NCBI RefSeq assembly: GCF_015711605.1
Contig: NZ_JABTEZ010000003.1
Location: 930,001 to 994,000, forward strand
Length of the DNA stretch: 64,000 nucleotides
Direction of reading: 5' to 3'
Source: Planomonospora sp. ID67723
GTDB taxonomy: Bacteria > Actinomycetota > Actinomycetes > Streptosporangiales > Streptosporangiaceae
In this document: one piece after another, positions 41,082 to 48,973 of the stretch
Position numbering within the stretch: position 1 is the stretch's first letter
Layout: every line of letters begins with the position of its first letter
The notes under the pieces: model-generated
Databases searched by the model: none
The model's input: the letters and a program-made list of their open reading frames with translations, nothing else
Told to the model about the DNA's origin: nothing
Made by a program: the position numbers and the translations under genes

Positions 41082-42476
41082 TCAGTAGGCGGTCTGGGTC
41101 TGGGCGTTGAGCTCCGTCATCTTGGCGCTCTTGGCCGGGTCGGTGAGCGGGTCGTCGATCCGGAGCACGTCCAGGCCCTTGGTGATGTCACTGGAATAGA
41201 TGTGGCCGTTGTAGTAGTAGGCCGACCAGGAGCCGGCGAGTCCCTCGACCGGGCCGCGCTCGAAGAAGCCGACCTCCCGGGGGTTGGCGGAGTCGGTGAA
41301 GTCCCAGACCGACACCCCGCCCTGGTACCACGACTGGACCATGATGTCCTTGCCGGGGACCGGCAGCAGCGAGCCGTTGTGGGCGACGCAGTTCTCGCCC
41401 TGCTGCTGCTCCCTGGGGATCTTGAAGTAGCCGCGGAGCGTCAGGGTGCGGTCGCCGGAGAGGTCGTAGACGGCGCTCGCGCCCTTGGTCCTCGGGGTGC
41501 CGCGGTCGCAGGTGGCGGACATGCCGCCGCCCAGCTCGTCCCCGAAGACCACCTTGGTGCCGTCGTTGTTGAAGGTGGCCGAGTGCCAGATGGAGAAGTT
41601 CTCCCTGTCGCTCACGTGCTGGAGCACTTTGGGGTTCACCCGGTCGGTGATGTCCAGCAGGATGCCGTCGCCGAAGCAGGCCGCGGCGGCCAGGTTCTTC
41701 TCCGGGTAGGCCGTGATGTCGTGGCAGCCGCCGATGCTCTGGCCGCCGATGTCCACCGTGCCGCCCGGGCCTCCGGAGATCACCGGGTTGGCGGCGACCT
41801 TGGCCGCCGCGGGGTTCCCGGTGGGCACCTCGACGATCGAGAAGATGTTGTGCGGGTCGGGGCAGGTCGGCGTCCCCTCGGGTCCGGGGGCGGAGACGTA
41901 GAGATAGACCGTCTGCGGGTCCTCGCCCGGCACGAGGGTGTGGGTGTGCGAGCCGCAGGGGGTGCTGACCGCCGAGACGAACTTCGGACGGGCCTTGTCG
42001 GTGATGTCGAAGATCCGGATGCCCTCCCAGCCGCCCTCGCCGTCCGACTCGCCGTCGTCGCAACCGGGGCCACCGCGCGGCCGGTCCACGGAGAGGAACA
42101 GCAGGTTCCCGGTCACCGAGACGTCGTTCTGCTCGCCGGGACAGAGCACCTGGCTGACCACGGCCGGCTTGGCCGGGTCGGAGATGTCGAACACGCTGAA
42201 GCCGCCGAAGTTGCCCACGTACGCGTGGTCGCCCTGGAACGCCAGGTCGGTGCCCCAGTCCTGCGGCCCGTTGAGCGGGGCCCGCGGCGGCACGTTGGCC
42301 ACATGAGTGACGTTGGCGCTGTGCAGGACCTCGCCGGAGCGTTCCACCGACGAGCCGGAAGGCGCGCCGGAACTCGCCGCGGACGGCGGGGGCGCGGGAT
42401 CCGAGGACTCGGGATCCGCGCCGCAGCCTGCCACTACGAGCATCGCCGCCAGCGCGAATGCCACGGTTGATCGCAC
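41082..42476 (-). CDS. LVIVD-repeat beta-propeller lipoprotein
   Basis: A 464-residue extracellular lipoprotein: signal peptide with lipobox VVAGC (Cys18), a Ser/Pro-rich linker to about residue 60, then a beta-propeller made of LVIVD-type repeats such as GFSVFDISDPAKPAVVSQ, GIRIFDITDKARPKFVS, GILLDITDRVNPKVLQ and GVSVWDFTDSANPREVG. Several conserved His (SHTHTLVPG, CHDITAYP, WHSATF, CVAHNGS) lie in loops, suggesting a metal site. The role of this family is not established. It is divergent from the DUF305 lipoprotein across a perfect palindrome. The GTG at 42476 is preceded by GGGGG. Confidence 0.9.
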   Translation of the reverse strand: MRSTVAFALAAMLVVAGCGADPESSDPAPPPSAASSGAPSGSSVERSGEVLHSANVTHVANVPPRAPLNGPQDWGTDLAFQGDHAYVGNFGGFSVFDISDPAKPAVVSQVLCPGEQNDVSVTGNLLFLSVDRPRGGPGCDDGESDGEGGWEGIRIFDITDKARPKFVSAVSTPCGSHTHTLVPGEDPQTVYLYVSAPGPEGTPTCPDPHNIFSIVEVPTGNPAAAKVAANPVISGGPGGTVDIGGQSIGGCHDITAYPEKNLAAAACFGDGILLDITDRVNPKVLQHVSDRENFSIWHSATFNNDGTKVVFGDELGGGMSATCDRGTPRTKGASAVYDLSGDRTLTLRGYFKIPREQQQGENCVAHNGSLLPVPGKDIMVQSWYQGGVSVWDFTDSANPREVGFFERGPVEGLAGSWSAYYYNGHIYSSDITKGLDVLRIDDPLTDPAKSAKMTELNAQTQTAY

Positions 42477-42502
42477 ATTGCCCCCATCGCTTGGATTGTT
42501 TT

Positions 42503-42518
42503 ACATCATTATTGATGT
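42503..42518. promoter_or_regulatory. Perfect palindrome in the LVIVD/DUF305 divergent promoter
   Basis: ACATCATTATTGATGT is a perfect 16-bp palindrome (arms ACATCA and TGATGT, 4-base centre) in a very AT-rich 50-bp gap between two divergent lipoprotein genes. It is placed to control both, for example by a metalloregulator. Confidence 0.65.
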
Positions 42519-42528
42519 TATGCGGGGT

Positions 42529-43152
42529 ATGTATCGGTCGGGTGGCACTCTTGTCATGATCTTGCTGGCGGCGGTCCTGTCGGGGTGCTCGGAATCGGGG
42601 CCCGAGGAAGGGGCGCCGCTGGTGGCGGGCACCGGCGCGCCGGTCGTCATCCCCGGTGACCCCGGAGACCCCGGTCGTACGGCCACACCCGGCGAGCGGC
42701 TCGGCGAGCCGGAGGCGCGGGTGAGCGCGGCGGACGTGCGCTTCGCCGAAGGCATGATCCCGCACCATCGGCAGGCGCTGGAGATGGCGGCGCTGGTCCC
42801 GGAACGGTCGTCCTCGGAGACGGTGCGGAAGCTCGCCGAGCGGATCACCGCGGCGCAGCGGCCCGAGATCGCCGCCATGACCTCGTGGCTGGAGTCGGTC
42901 GGCCGCGCTCCCGGGGAGCACGAGGACCACACGGTGAGCCAGGAGCAGATGAACCGTCTCAGGACCGCCCGGGGCGCCGCCTTCGACGAGCTCTTCCTGA
43001 CCCTGATGATCGCCCATCACGAGGCGGCGCTGACGATGGCCGCCGAGGAACTGCGGGAGGGCACCGACCGGGCCATGCGCGCCACGGCCGCCGACGTCGT
43101 CTCCGGGCAGAACATCGAGATCTCCCGGATGCGGGAGATCCTCGAACGTTAG
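42529..43152 (+). CDS. DUF305 lipoprotein
   Basis: A 207-residue secreted lipoprotein. The signal peptide LVMILLAAVLSGC has its lipobox Cys near residue 21. After a Pro/Gly linker, two helical hairpins carry the DUF305 signature: EGMIPHHRQALEMA (about 83-96) and MIAHHEAALTMAAEE (about 167-181). The His and Met ligands suit copper or another metal, and some DUF305 proteins (CopM) bind copper. The ATG at 42529 is chosen because GGGG precedes it; an ATG three codons upstream is possible. The divergent LVIVD protein likely shares control and function. Confidence 0.88.
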   Translation: MYRSGGTLVMILLAAVLSGCSESGPEEGAPLVAGTGAPVVIPGDPGDPGRTATPGERLGEPEARVSAADVRFAEGMIPHHRQALEMAALVPERSSSETVRKLAERITAAQRPEIAAMTSWLESVGRAPGEHEDHTVSQEQMNRLRTARGAAFDELFLTLMIAHHEAALTMAAEELREGTDRAMRATAADVVSGQNIEISRMREILER

Positions 43153-43164
43153 CCGGGAGAGGGG

Positions 43165-43581
43165 TCAGGAACTCCAGAGCATGTTGCTCAGCTCGGAGTC
43201 GAGGTCCATGAAGTCGGTCTCCCGGCCTGCGGGGACCAGCTCGTAGGTCCGGTGCAGGAACTCGGTGAGCGGGGCGAGCGGCACCTCGAACAGGGCCTGC
43301 CCGAACGGTGAGGTGAGGCTGATGTGCAGGGTCCGTTCGCCGTCGGCGCGGGCCGGCCATACCTGGACGTCTCCGTCGCCGACCCGTCGCACGATGCCGA
43401 CGGTCAGCAGCTCACGGGCGAAGATCCACTCGACCGGCTCGTCGTTGCCCACGTGGAAGGCCATCCTGATCGCGTACGGATCATCGGCCGTATAGCTGAG
43501 TCCGGCGAGCAGGGGGACGGTGGTACGGTCGGGGACCACAAGCCGAAGGCCCAGCTCGGCAGAGACGGTGGTGCTGTTCAT
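43165..43581 (-). CDS. ssgB: SsgA-like sporulation/cell-division regulator, SsgB-type
   Basis: A 138-residue SsgA-like protein. The N-terminal AELGLRLVVPDRTTVPLL, DPYAIRMAFHVG, VEWIFARELLTVG, GDVQVWPARADGER and LSSPFGQALFEVP-like blocks follow the SsgB pattern along the full length, ending in the acidic DLDSELSNMLWSS tail. In sporulating actinomycetes SsgB recruits FtsZ to septum sites. The single-domain length and tail favour SsgB over other SALPs. It stands alone after a long upstream region (43582-44052) that must hold its promoter. Confidence 0.92.
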   Translation of the reverse strand: MNSTTVSAELGLRLVVPDRTTVPLLAGLSYTADDPYAIRMAFHVGNDEPVEWIFARELLTVGIVRRVGDGDVQVWPARADGERTLHISLTSPFGQALFEVPLAPLTEFLHRTYELVPAGRETDFMDLDSELSNMLWSS

Positions 43582-44052
43582 CGTCAGCCAAACCTTTTCG
43601 TCGTCGGTCCCCTCTTCGGGGCTTTCAGTGCTCTGGTCGGACCTCGTCCGCCCTATGAGGCGGAACGAAGAGACCTGTAGGAGAGATTCCGCCTCCAGGC
43701 CCTTCTGTAACGCACATCACAGCGCGACATTTTGGCACCTACCTGGCTAAACGTCATCAACGGGGTCGTATTTACGAGGGTTTTGCGCATCGTTTCCATC
43801 ACGGTCGACTCCCCAGCCGGGGCGTCTCGGGTGATAGAGGTCTAGCCACGGTCGTACGGTACTTCTTCGTATCAGGATGATGCTATGACACCGTAGCGTC
43901 CCATCGGGCACATCACTGCCCCTTTGCCCCCGATCGCGTCGCACCGCGTCGCCACCACCCCATGATCGCGCCTTCGCGGGCTCCGCTTCGCGAGCGGTCC
44001 CGGATTGCTGTATGGTTTTCCACGTCGGCACCGCGAAGGAGCCGGACAGGGC
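43582..44052. other. Gene-free stretch: ssgB upstream region
   Basis: About 470 bases without a convincing gene. It begins with the ssgB 5' region and contains GGAGGCGGAATC on the minus strand and the small symmetric site TCGTATTTACGA (43768-43779). Composition is clearly AT-richer between about 43730 and 43900. At the right end TTCGCG and TATGGT, 18 bases apart, may be the promoter of tRNA-Val(CAC). I see no ORF with a sound ribosome site. Confidence 0.4.
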
Positions 44053-44124
44053 GGGCGATTAGCTCAGCGGGAGAGCGCTTCGTTCACACCGAAGAGGTCA
44101 CTGGTTCGATCCCAGTATCGCCCA
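44053..44124 (+). tRNA. tRNA-Val (anticodon CAC)
   Basis: Acceptor GGGCGAT pairs with ATCGCCC; D-arm TAGCTCAGCGGGAGAGC; anticodon loop TTCACAC (CAC) with stem CTTCG/CGAAG; T-loop GGTTCGATCC; discriminator A. CCA is not encoded. Confidence 0.95.
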
Positions 44125-44144
44125 CACATGTGAGACGCAGGTCA

Positions 44145-44186
44145 GAGCCTGTCGGTTGACATCAACCGGCGGGCTCTTCTGTTTCC
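44145..44186 (+). terminator. Intrinsic terminator of tRNA-Val(CAC)
   Basis: GAGCC (44145) pairs with GGCTC (ending 44176) and CGGTTGA pairs with TCAACCG inside, followed by the T-rich TTCTGTTTCC. It is one of the few hairpins here with a U-tract. Confidence 0.8.
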
Positions 44187-44579
44187 TCTGGACGTCGATT
44201 CCTCTGAACGTCGACGGAAGCCATCGGGGAGCCGTCTCACTCGGACTCCGCCCGCCGGCTGTCGCCGAAGACGGTGTTCACGGTGTGGGCACCTTTCGTG
44301 ATCACCCGGCTTGAGCTGGTGCCGGTACACGGCCTCGGTGACCGGCGGGCGCCCTTCACCGTCGTGGCGGACGCACCCCGGTCGCGGGGCCCGGCCGAGG
44401 CGTTTCCGCCCGAGGTCCGCGCGACGGGCGGGGGCGTCTCCGATCCGCGTACGGCGCGCCGTACGCTGCCTGAGATCCTCGGAAAAAGTTCGGCGGTCGT
44501 GTCGATCCGCGGCACCGCCCGTTCGACCTATGCATGAGAAGGGCTGGAAGGGCCCGGACGATCCAGGGAGACGGAAACC
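44187..44579. other. Gene-free stretch before the yciI gene
   Basis: About 390 bases. Overlapping small frames exist on both strands but none has a good start, codon usage or recognisable domain. The last 50 bases contain the ribosome site (GGGAGACGGAAACC) of the YciI gene; a promoter must lie here but no clear -35/-10 pair stands out. Confidence 0.35.
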
Positions 44580-44999
44580 ATGAAGTACATGCTGATCTGG
44601 CGCGCCACCGACGAGGCCTTCGAGAAGATGGCGGGCGTCGACTTCGACGAGATGCTCGAGACCGTCGGAAAGTACAACGACGAGCTGATCCGGGCCGGTG
44701 TCCTGGTCGCCGCGGAGGGACTCGCCGACGCGGCCGAGGGCGTGGTCGTCGACTACTCCTCCGAGCCGCCCGTGGTCACCGACGGCCCGTACGGCGAGAC
44801 CAAGGAGCTGTTCGGCGGGTTCTACATCCTCAACGTGACCTCCAAGGAGGAGGCCGTCGAGTGGGCCAAGCGCTCGCCGATCACCGGCGCGGGCTTCAAG
44901 GCCGAGATCCGCCGGGTCACCACGATCGACGAGTTCCCGCAGAACAACGAGTGGGTTCAGAAGGAGCGGGCGTGGCGCGAGGCCACCGGTCAGCTCTGA
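44580..44999 (+). CDS. YciI-like (DGPF domain) protein
   Basis: A 139-residue small ferredoxin-like-fold protein. It starts MKYMLIWRATDEAFEKM, has a central TDGPYGETKELFGGFYIL (the DGPF motif with its conserved Asp, Gly, Glu and Lys) and a C-terminal helix. Such proteins are encoded next to ECF42 sigma factors in many actinobacteria and proteobacteria. Their biochemical activity is unclear. The ATG at 44580 has GGGAGA eight bases upstream. The sigma factor gene follows after 25 bases, so the two form an operon. Confidence 0.93.
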   Translation: MKYMLIWRATDEAFEKMAGVDFDEMLETVGKYNDELIRAGVLVAAEGLADAAEGVVVDYSSEPPVVTDGPYGETKELFGGFYILNVTSKEEAVEWAKRSPITGAGFKAEIRRVTTIDEFPQNNEWVQKERAWREATGQL

Positions 45000-45024
45000 G
45001 CGGATCGACAGGAACTGACAGAGG

Positions 45025-46311
45025 ATGGCAGACCCCACCGGCCGTGAGGCCGTCGCCGCCGTCTGGCGGATCGAGTCCGCGCGGATCGTCGGTGCGCTCG
45101 CCCGCTACACCGGCGACTTCGCGCTGGCCGAGGACCTCGCCCAGGAGGCGCTGGCCGAGGCCCTGGTGACCTGGCCGCGCGAGGGGGTGCCCCGCCATCC
45201 CGCGGGCTGGTTGCTCACCGTCGGCCGGCGCCGGGCGATCGATGCCTTCCGCCGGCGCTCCGCCCTCGATGACAGGTACACGGTGCTCGCGCGCGACCTG
45301 GGCGAGGGGGGCATCGCCTCGGGGAGCGTACCCGCCGATCCGGTCCGGGACGCCGGGGACGTGCTGTGGGATCCGGACCAGATCGACGACGACATGCTCG
45401 CGTTGATGTTCGTCTCCTGCCATCCCGTCCTGTCGAGGGAGGCGCGGGTGGCGCTCACCCTGCGGGTGGTCGGCGGTCTGACGAGCGACGAGATCGCCCG
45501 GGCGTTCCTCGTCCCGACCGCCACCGTGCAGGCCCGGATCACCCGGGCAAAGAAGATCCTCGGGGCGGCCCGGGTGCCGTTCGCGGTGCCGCCGGCCCGG
45601 GAGCGGGCCGAGCGGCTCGGCGCGGTGCTCAGCGTGATCTATCTGATCTTCACCGAGGGGTCCTCGGCCAGCTCCGGTGACGACCTGATCCGGCTCGACC
45701 TGGCGAGCGAGGCGCAGCGCCTGGCGCGGGTGCTGGCCCGGCTGGTGCCGGACGAGCCCGAGGTGCACGGCCTGCTGGCCCTGCTGGAGCTGACCGCGGC
45801 GCGTTTTCCCGCCCGCACCGGACCGGACGGCGAGCCGGTGCTTCTGGAGCACCAGGACCGCCGCCGCTGGGACCGCGCCGCGATCCGCCGGGGACGGGCC
45901 GCCCTGGCCCGTGCCGAGCGGGCCGGCCGAGGTCTGGGCGCCTACGGCCTGCAGGCCGCGATCGCCGAGTGCCACGCCGTCGCGCCATCGGTCGACGCGA
46001 CGGACTGGGAGCGCGTCGTGCTCATCTACGAGGCGCTCGGCCGGCTCGCGCCCTCACCTGTGGTCGATCTCAACCGGGCGGTGGCGCTCTCCATGGCCAG
46101 GGGGCCGGCTGCGGCGCTGTCGATCGTGGACGAGCTGACGGCCACCGAGGCGCTGGCGGGCTCGCACCTGCTGCCGGGCGTCCGCGGGGAGTTGCTCACC
46201 CGCCTGGGCCGGACCGGCGAGGCACGCGCCGAGTTGGAGCTCGCCGTACGTTTGTGCGGCAACAAGCGTGAGCGGGCGGTGCTGGAGCGCAAGCTCGCTG
46301 ATCTCGGCTGA
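45025..46311 (+). CDS. ECF42-type RNA polymerase sigma factor with C-terminal TPR-like extension
   Basis: A 428-residue sigma-70-family protein. Sigma region 2 (about 1-85) has DFALAEDLAQEALAEALVTW and GWLLTVGRRRAIDAFRRR; region 4 (about 125-180) has LTLRVVGGLTSDEIARAFLV and TVQARITRAKKIL. The remaining 240 residues form a helical, TPR-like domain (DUF6596) that in ECF42 proteins is needed for activity and replaces the missing anti-sigma factor. The adjacent DGPF protein supports the ECF42 assignment. The ATG at 45025 follows GAGG. It may autoregulate; no promoter motif was identified. Confidence 0.93.
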   Translation: MADPTGREAVAAVWRIESARIVGALARYTGDFALAEDLAQEALAEALVTWPREGVPRHPAGWLLTVGRRRAIDAFRRRSALDDRYTVLARDLGEGGIASGSVPADPVRDAGDVLWDPDQIDDDMLALMFVSCHPVLSREARVALTLRVVGGLTSDEIARAFLVPTATVQARITRAKKILGAARVPFAVPPARERAERLGAVLSVIYLIFTEGSSASSGDDLIRLDLASEAQRLARVLARLVPDEPEVHGLLALLELTAARFPARTGPDGEPVLLEHQDRRRWDRAAIRRGRAALARAERAGRGLGAYGLQAAIAECHAVAPSVDATDWERVVLIYEALGRLAPSPVVDLNRAVALSMARGPAAALSIVDELTATEALAGSHLLPGVRGELLTRLGRTGEARAELELAVRLCGNKRERAVLERKLADLG

Positions 46312-46402
46312 CCGTGAGGTGAGCATCGCAGCAGGGGCGGCTCCGGCGGAAAAGACGTCGAGCCTCCCTCTCGTGTGGCAGGTGCTCGTGACCTCCACCG
46401 TC

Positions 46403-47365
46403 TCACTCCACGGTTATCACCACATTCCCGCGCTTGTGTCCTGATTCCACATAGCGGTGGGCCTCGGCGGCCTGCTCCAGCGGATAGCGCCTGTCTATGA
46501 TGATTTTCAACCCGTCCGCTTCGATGAGTCCCTTGAGGAAGAGCAGCGCTTCGTTCTTGTCGACCGACATCCCGGCCATCACCCTCTTGCCGCCCGCCAT
46601 CGAGGTCCACAACATCAGGAAGTGGTTCTTCAGGCCCGTCGTCGGAAGGTAGCACCCGTTCTTCTTCAGAGACCCCCTGCACTGCGAGAACGAGCTCTTG
46701 GTCACCGTGTCGAAAATTATGTCGTATGTCTCGCCGTTTTTGGTGAAGTCCTCCTTGGTGTAGTCGATCACCTTGTCGGCCCCCAGGGACCTGACCAGCT
46801 CCATGTTCCCGGTGCTGCACACCCCGGTGACCTCCGCCCCGAAGTACTTGGCGAGCTGCACCGCATAGGTGCCTATGCTTCCCGAGGCGCCGTTGATGAG
46901 GACTCTCTGCCCGCTCTGGATGTTCGCCTTGTCCTTGAGGAAGAACAACGCCGTCGACGCCCCGTCGACCGCTGCGGCGGCCTCCTCGTAGGTGCTGTTG
47001 GCGGGCTTCAACGCCAGCGACCCTTTTTCCGGCATGCATTTGTACTCGGCGCAGGCGCCGACGTTGAAACCGGCGAACCCGAAAACCTGGTCACCTTTCT
47101 TGAAGCGCCGTACGTCTTTTCCCACCGATTCGATCTCCCCGGCCATCTCGAGCCCGAGTGTTCTCATCCTCTTTCTGGGCCTCCTGAGACCGAGGATGAT
47201 CCTGCCCCATCGCGGCTCCCCCCTCCGCATCGCGCACTCCGCCGACGTCACCGACGTCGCATGCACCTTTATCAGCACTTCCTTGTCTCCGGGAGCGGGC
47301 TTCGGCACCTCCTGGATCCCGAGAACATCCGGAGAACCGTACCGAGTGAATAAAACCGCTTTCAT
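46403..47365 (-). CDS. Zinc-free quinone oxidoreductase-like NADP-dependent enzyme (MDR superfamily)
   Basis: A 320-residue medium-chain reductase without the zinc cysteines: MKAVLFTRYGSPDVL, then the lid domain, then the Rossmann motif NGASGSIGTYAVQLAKYFGA, and VVDYT-like VIDYTKEDF. It should reduce quinones or enals with NADPH. Lys, Ile, Asn and A/T-ending codons (AAA, TTT, ATA) are much commoner than in neighbours, and the flanking DNA on its right is AT-rich, so recent transfer is likely. The ATG at 47365 has GGGAGA eight bases upstream. Upstream lie two AACCGGTT palindromes. Confidence 0.9.
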   Translation of the reverse strand: MKAVLFTRYGSPDVLGIQEVPKPAPGDKEVLIKVHATSVTSAECAMRRGEPRWGRIILGLRRPRKRMRTLGLEMAGEIESVGKDVRRFKKGDQVFGFAGFNVGACAEYKCMPEKGSLALKPANSTYEEAAAAVDGASTALFFLKDKANIQSGQRVLINGASGSIGTYAVQLAKYFGAEVTGVCSTGNMELVRSLGADKVIDYTKEDFTKNGETYDIIFDTVTKSSFSQCRGSLKKNGCYLPTTGLKNHFLMLWTSMAGGKRVMAGMSVDKNEALLFLKGLIEADGLKIIIDRRYPLEQAAEAHRYVESGHKRGNVVITVE

Positions 47366-47471
47366 CCGTGCATCTCCCTGCTCGACCGGCGAGGGTTCCG
47401 GCCCCATTCCGCTTCCACTGCTTCATGGGTTCAACGCCGAACGGAGGGAAGGGGTTCCCTCTGAAGGTGCA

Positions 47472-47510
47472 GGAACCGGTTCCCTATACATAAATATCCA
47501 CAAACCGGTT
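47472..47510 (-). promoter_or_regulatory. Pair of AACCGGTT palindromes in an AT-rich promoter region
   Basis: GGAACCGGTTCC (47472-47483) and AACCGGTT (47503-47510) are symmetric sites 29 bases apart, about three helical turns, with TATACATAAATAT between them. They lie about 110 bases before the quinone oxidoreductase start and look like paired repressor sites around a promoter. Confidence 0.5.
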
Positions 47511-47617
47511 ATTTATCTTAAAAACGGTCGAAACCATCGATTTGGTGGATCTTTCCGCTGGCCGCGCCGTACCGCCGGGGCCGTACCCCGCGCCTCTGGT
47601 CCGGCCATCGCGGACCG

Positions 47618-48265
47618 TCACCCCCGACCGGTGGCAGGGGAGAGCCGGGCCTGCAGTTCTGCCGCTCCGGGGCCGGTCAGTCGCGACAGGGCGACCGTCC
47701 TGCCGGTCAGTGAGAGCAGGATCGCCGAGATGGGCCCCTCGACCCGTCGGCCCCGCCCCGCGGACCAGGGGCAGTCGGTGGCGGCGAGTTCGAGTCCGTC
47801 CAGCCGCGGCCACATCCGGAGGGGCCACTTCGTGGTCCAGACGCGGGTCGCGGCGGCGGCCGCCGCCCGCACCGGCATGGGCCGGTCCCGCCCGAGCGGG
47901 ATCGCGATGTCCTGCCCGTGCACGAGGGCGTCGATGAGCGGTTCGAGGTGGGTCACGCCGGGGGCCTTCCTCCGCGATCCCGCCATGCCCCGCAGCAGCG
48001 CGCCGTAGTGCCGCACGGGCAGCCCGGCCTGCCGTACGGCGCTGTCGTGGATCATGCGGTTTATGTCTCCCCTGGCCTTCAGCAGCCAGTATGCCCCCGT
48101 CAGCACGCGTGTCTGGGCGAGTGTCAGGTGGGCCGCGACGTCGCGCACCCGCCAGCCTGCGCACAGGGACGCGGTCTCCCACTCCTGCTCGGACAGATCG
48201 TCGAAGAGGTCCGCGAGGCCGGACCTCTCGTGGTCGATCGCTTGCCACACCTCATCGCGGTCCAT
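47618..48265 (-). CDS. Maleylpyruvate isomerase-family mycothiol-dependent enzyme (DinB fold)
   Basis: A 215-residue four-helix DinB/MDMPI-type protein. LADLFDDLSEQEWETASLCAGWRVRDVAAHLTLA (split over residues 17-50) contains the conserved Trp and first metal His; HYGALL and LVHGQDIAIPLG provide the others. Members use mycothiol, the actinobacterial thiol, in conjugation or isomerisation reactions. The ATG at 48265 is clear. It is divergent from a MarR gene with a palindromic gap and is probably its target, a common pairing for thiol or xenobiotic stress. Confidence 0.88.
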   Translation of the reverse strand: MDRDEVWQAIDHERSGLADLFDDLSEQEWETASLCAGWRVRDVAAHLTLAQTRVLTGAYWLLKARGDINRMIHDSAVRQAGLPVRHYGALLRGMAGSRRKAPGVTHLEPLIDALVHGQDIAIPLGRDRPMPVRAAAAAATRVWTTKWPLRMWPRLDGLELAATDCPWSAGRGRRVEGPISAILLSLTGRTVALSRLTGPGAAELQARLSPATGRG

Positions 48266-48306
48266 CTCGGCCTCCCGCCGTAGCCGTCCGCAATCTGGTA
48301 CGATAA

Positions 48307-48314
48307 TAGTACTA
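48307..48314. promoter_or_regulatory. TAGTACTA palindrome between MDMPI and marR
   Basis: An 8-bp palindrome centred in the AT-rich 88-bp divergent gap, flanked by CGATAAT on the left and TCGATAAT on the right, which repeat directly 22-25 bases apart. It is the likely operator of the adjacent MarR protein. Confidence 0.5.
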
Positions 48315-48353
48315 ATTTAGTTCGATAATCTGTCCATCGTCAAGAGGGTTCGG

Positions 48354-48803
48354 ATGAGCGAGGACTCACCTCAGGACCGGCTGAACCTCGGCCTCCTCTG
48401 TTTCTTCCCCTATCGGGCGATGGAGGCCCGGGTCATGGAGGCCGTGGCCGCGGCCGGCTTCGACGACGTCACCCTCGCGCAGAGCAGGGTCTTCCAGCGG
48501 ATCGGCCCGGAGGGCACGCGGGTGACCGACCTGGCCGAGCAGGCCAGGATCAGCAAGCAGACGGCCGGCTTCCTCGTCGACCAGCTCGAGCGCGCCGGCT
48601 ACGTGGAGCGGGTGCCGGACCCGGCCGACGCACGGGCCCGGCTGGTGCGGATCGCTCCCCGGGGCGAGGCGGCCGTCGCGGTCGCCAAGGCGGTCGAGGC
48701 CGAGGTCGAGGCCGAGTGGACACGACATCTCGGCAAGCGGGACGCCGCCCACCTCCGCCGCGCTCTCATCCGCCTGCGTGAGATAACCGATCCTTACCGG
48801 TGA
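48354..48803 (+). CDS. MarR family transcriptional regulator
   Basis: A 149-residue winged-helix regulator. VTLAQSRVFQRIGPEGTRVTDLAEQARISKQTAGFLVDQLE (split over residues 38-78) is the helix-turn-helix; YVERVPDPADARARLV is the beta wing with its characteristic Asp-Arg. It probably represses the divergent mycothiol-dependent enzyme and responds to a phenolic or electrophile. The ATG at 48354 is well placed. There is no Cys in the usual redox position, but one (LLCFF) lies near the N-terminus. Confidence 0.93.
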   Translation: MSEDSPQDRLNLGLLCFFPYRAMEARVMEAVAAAGFDDVTLAQSRVFQRIGPEGTRVTDLAEQARISKQTAGFLVDQLERAGYVERVPDPADARARLVRIAPRGEAAVAVAKAVEAEVEAEWTRHLGKRDAAHLRRALIRLREITDPYR

Positions 48804-48973
48804 CGGCCGGCGCCGCCCGGCCGTCAGGCGCACGGACGGGCCGGCGCCTTGCGCGGGCCGGCTTGCGCAAGGGATTTCCGCACACCGGATATGAGGACAA
48901 GGACGTGGAAGCGGGCGCGAGCCCCTGATCCCATCGGACGGGGGCCCGGGCCCATCCACCGTCGGAGGCTCAC

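Noticed and set aside
44237-44537. Small open frames on both strands between tRNA-Val(CAC) and the YciI gene
   Set aside because: No ribosome site, no domain, and the two strands are equally open, as expected by chance at this GC content.
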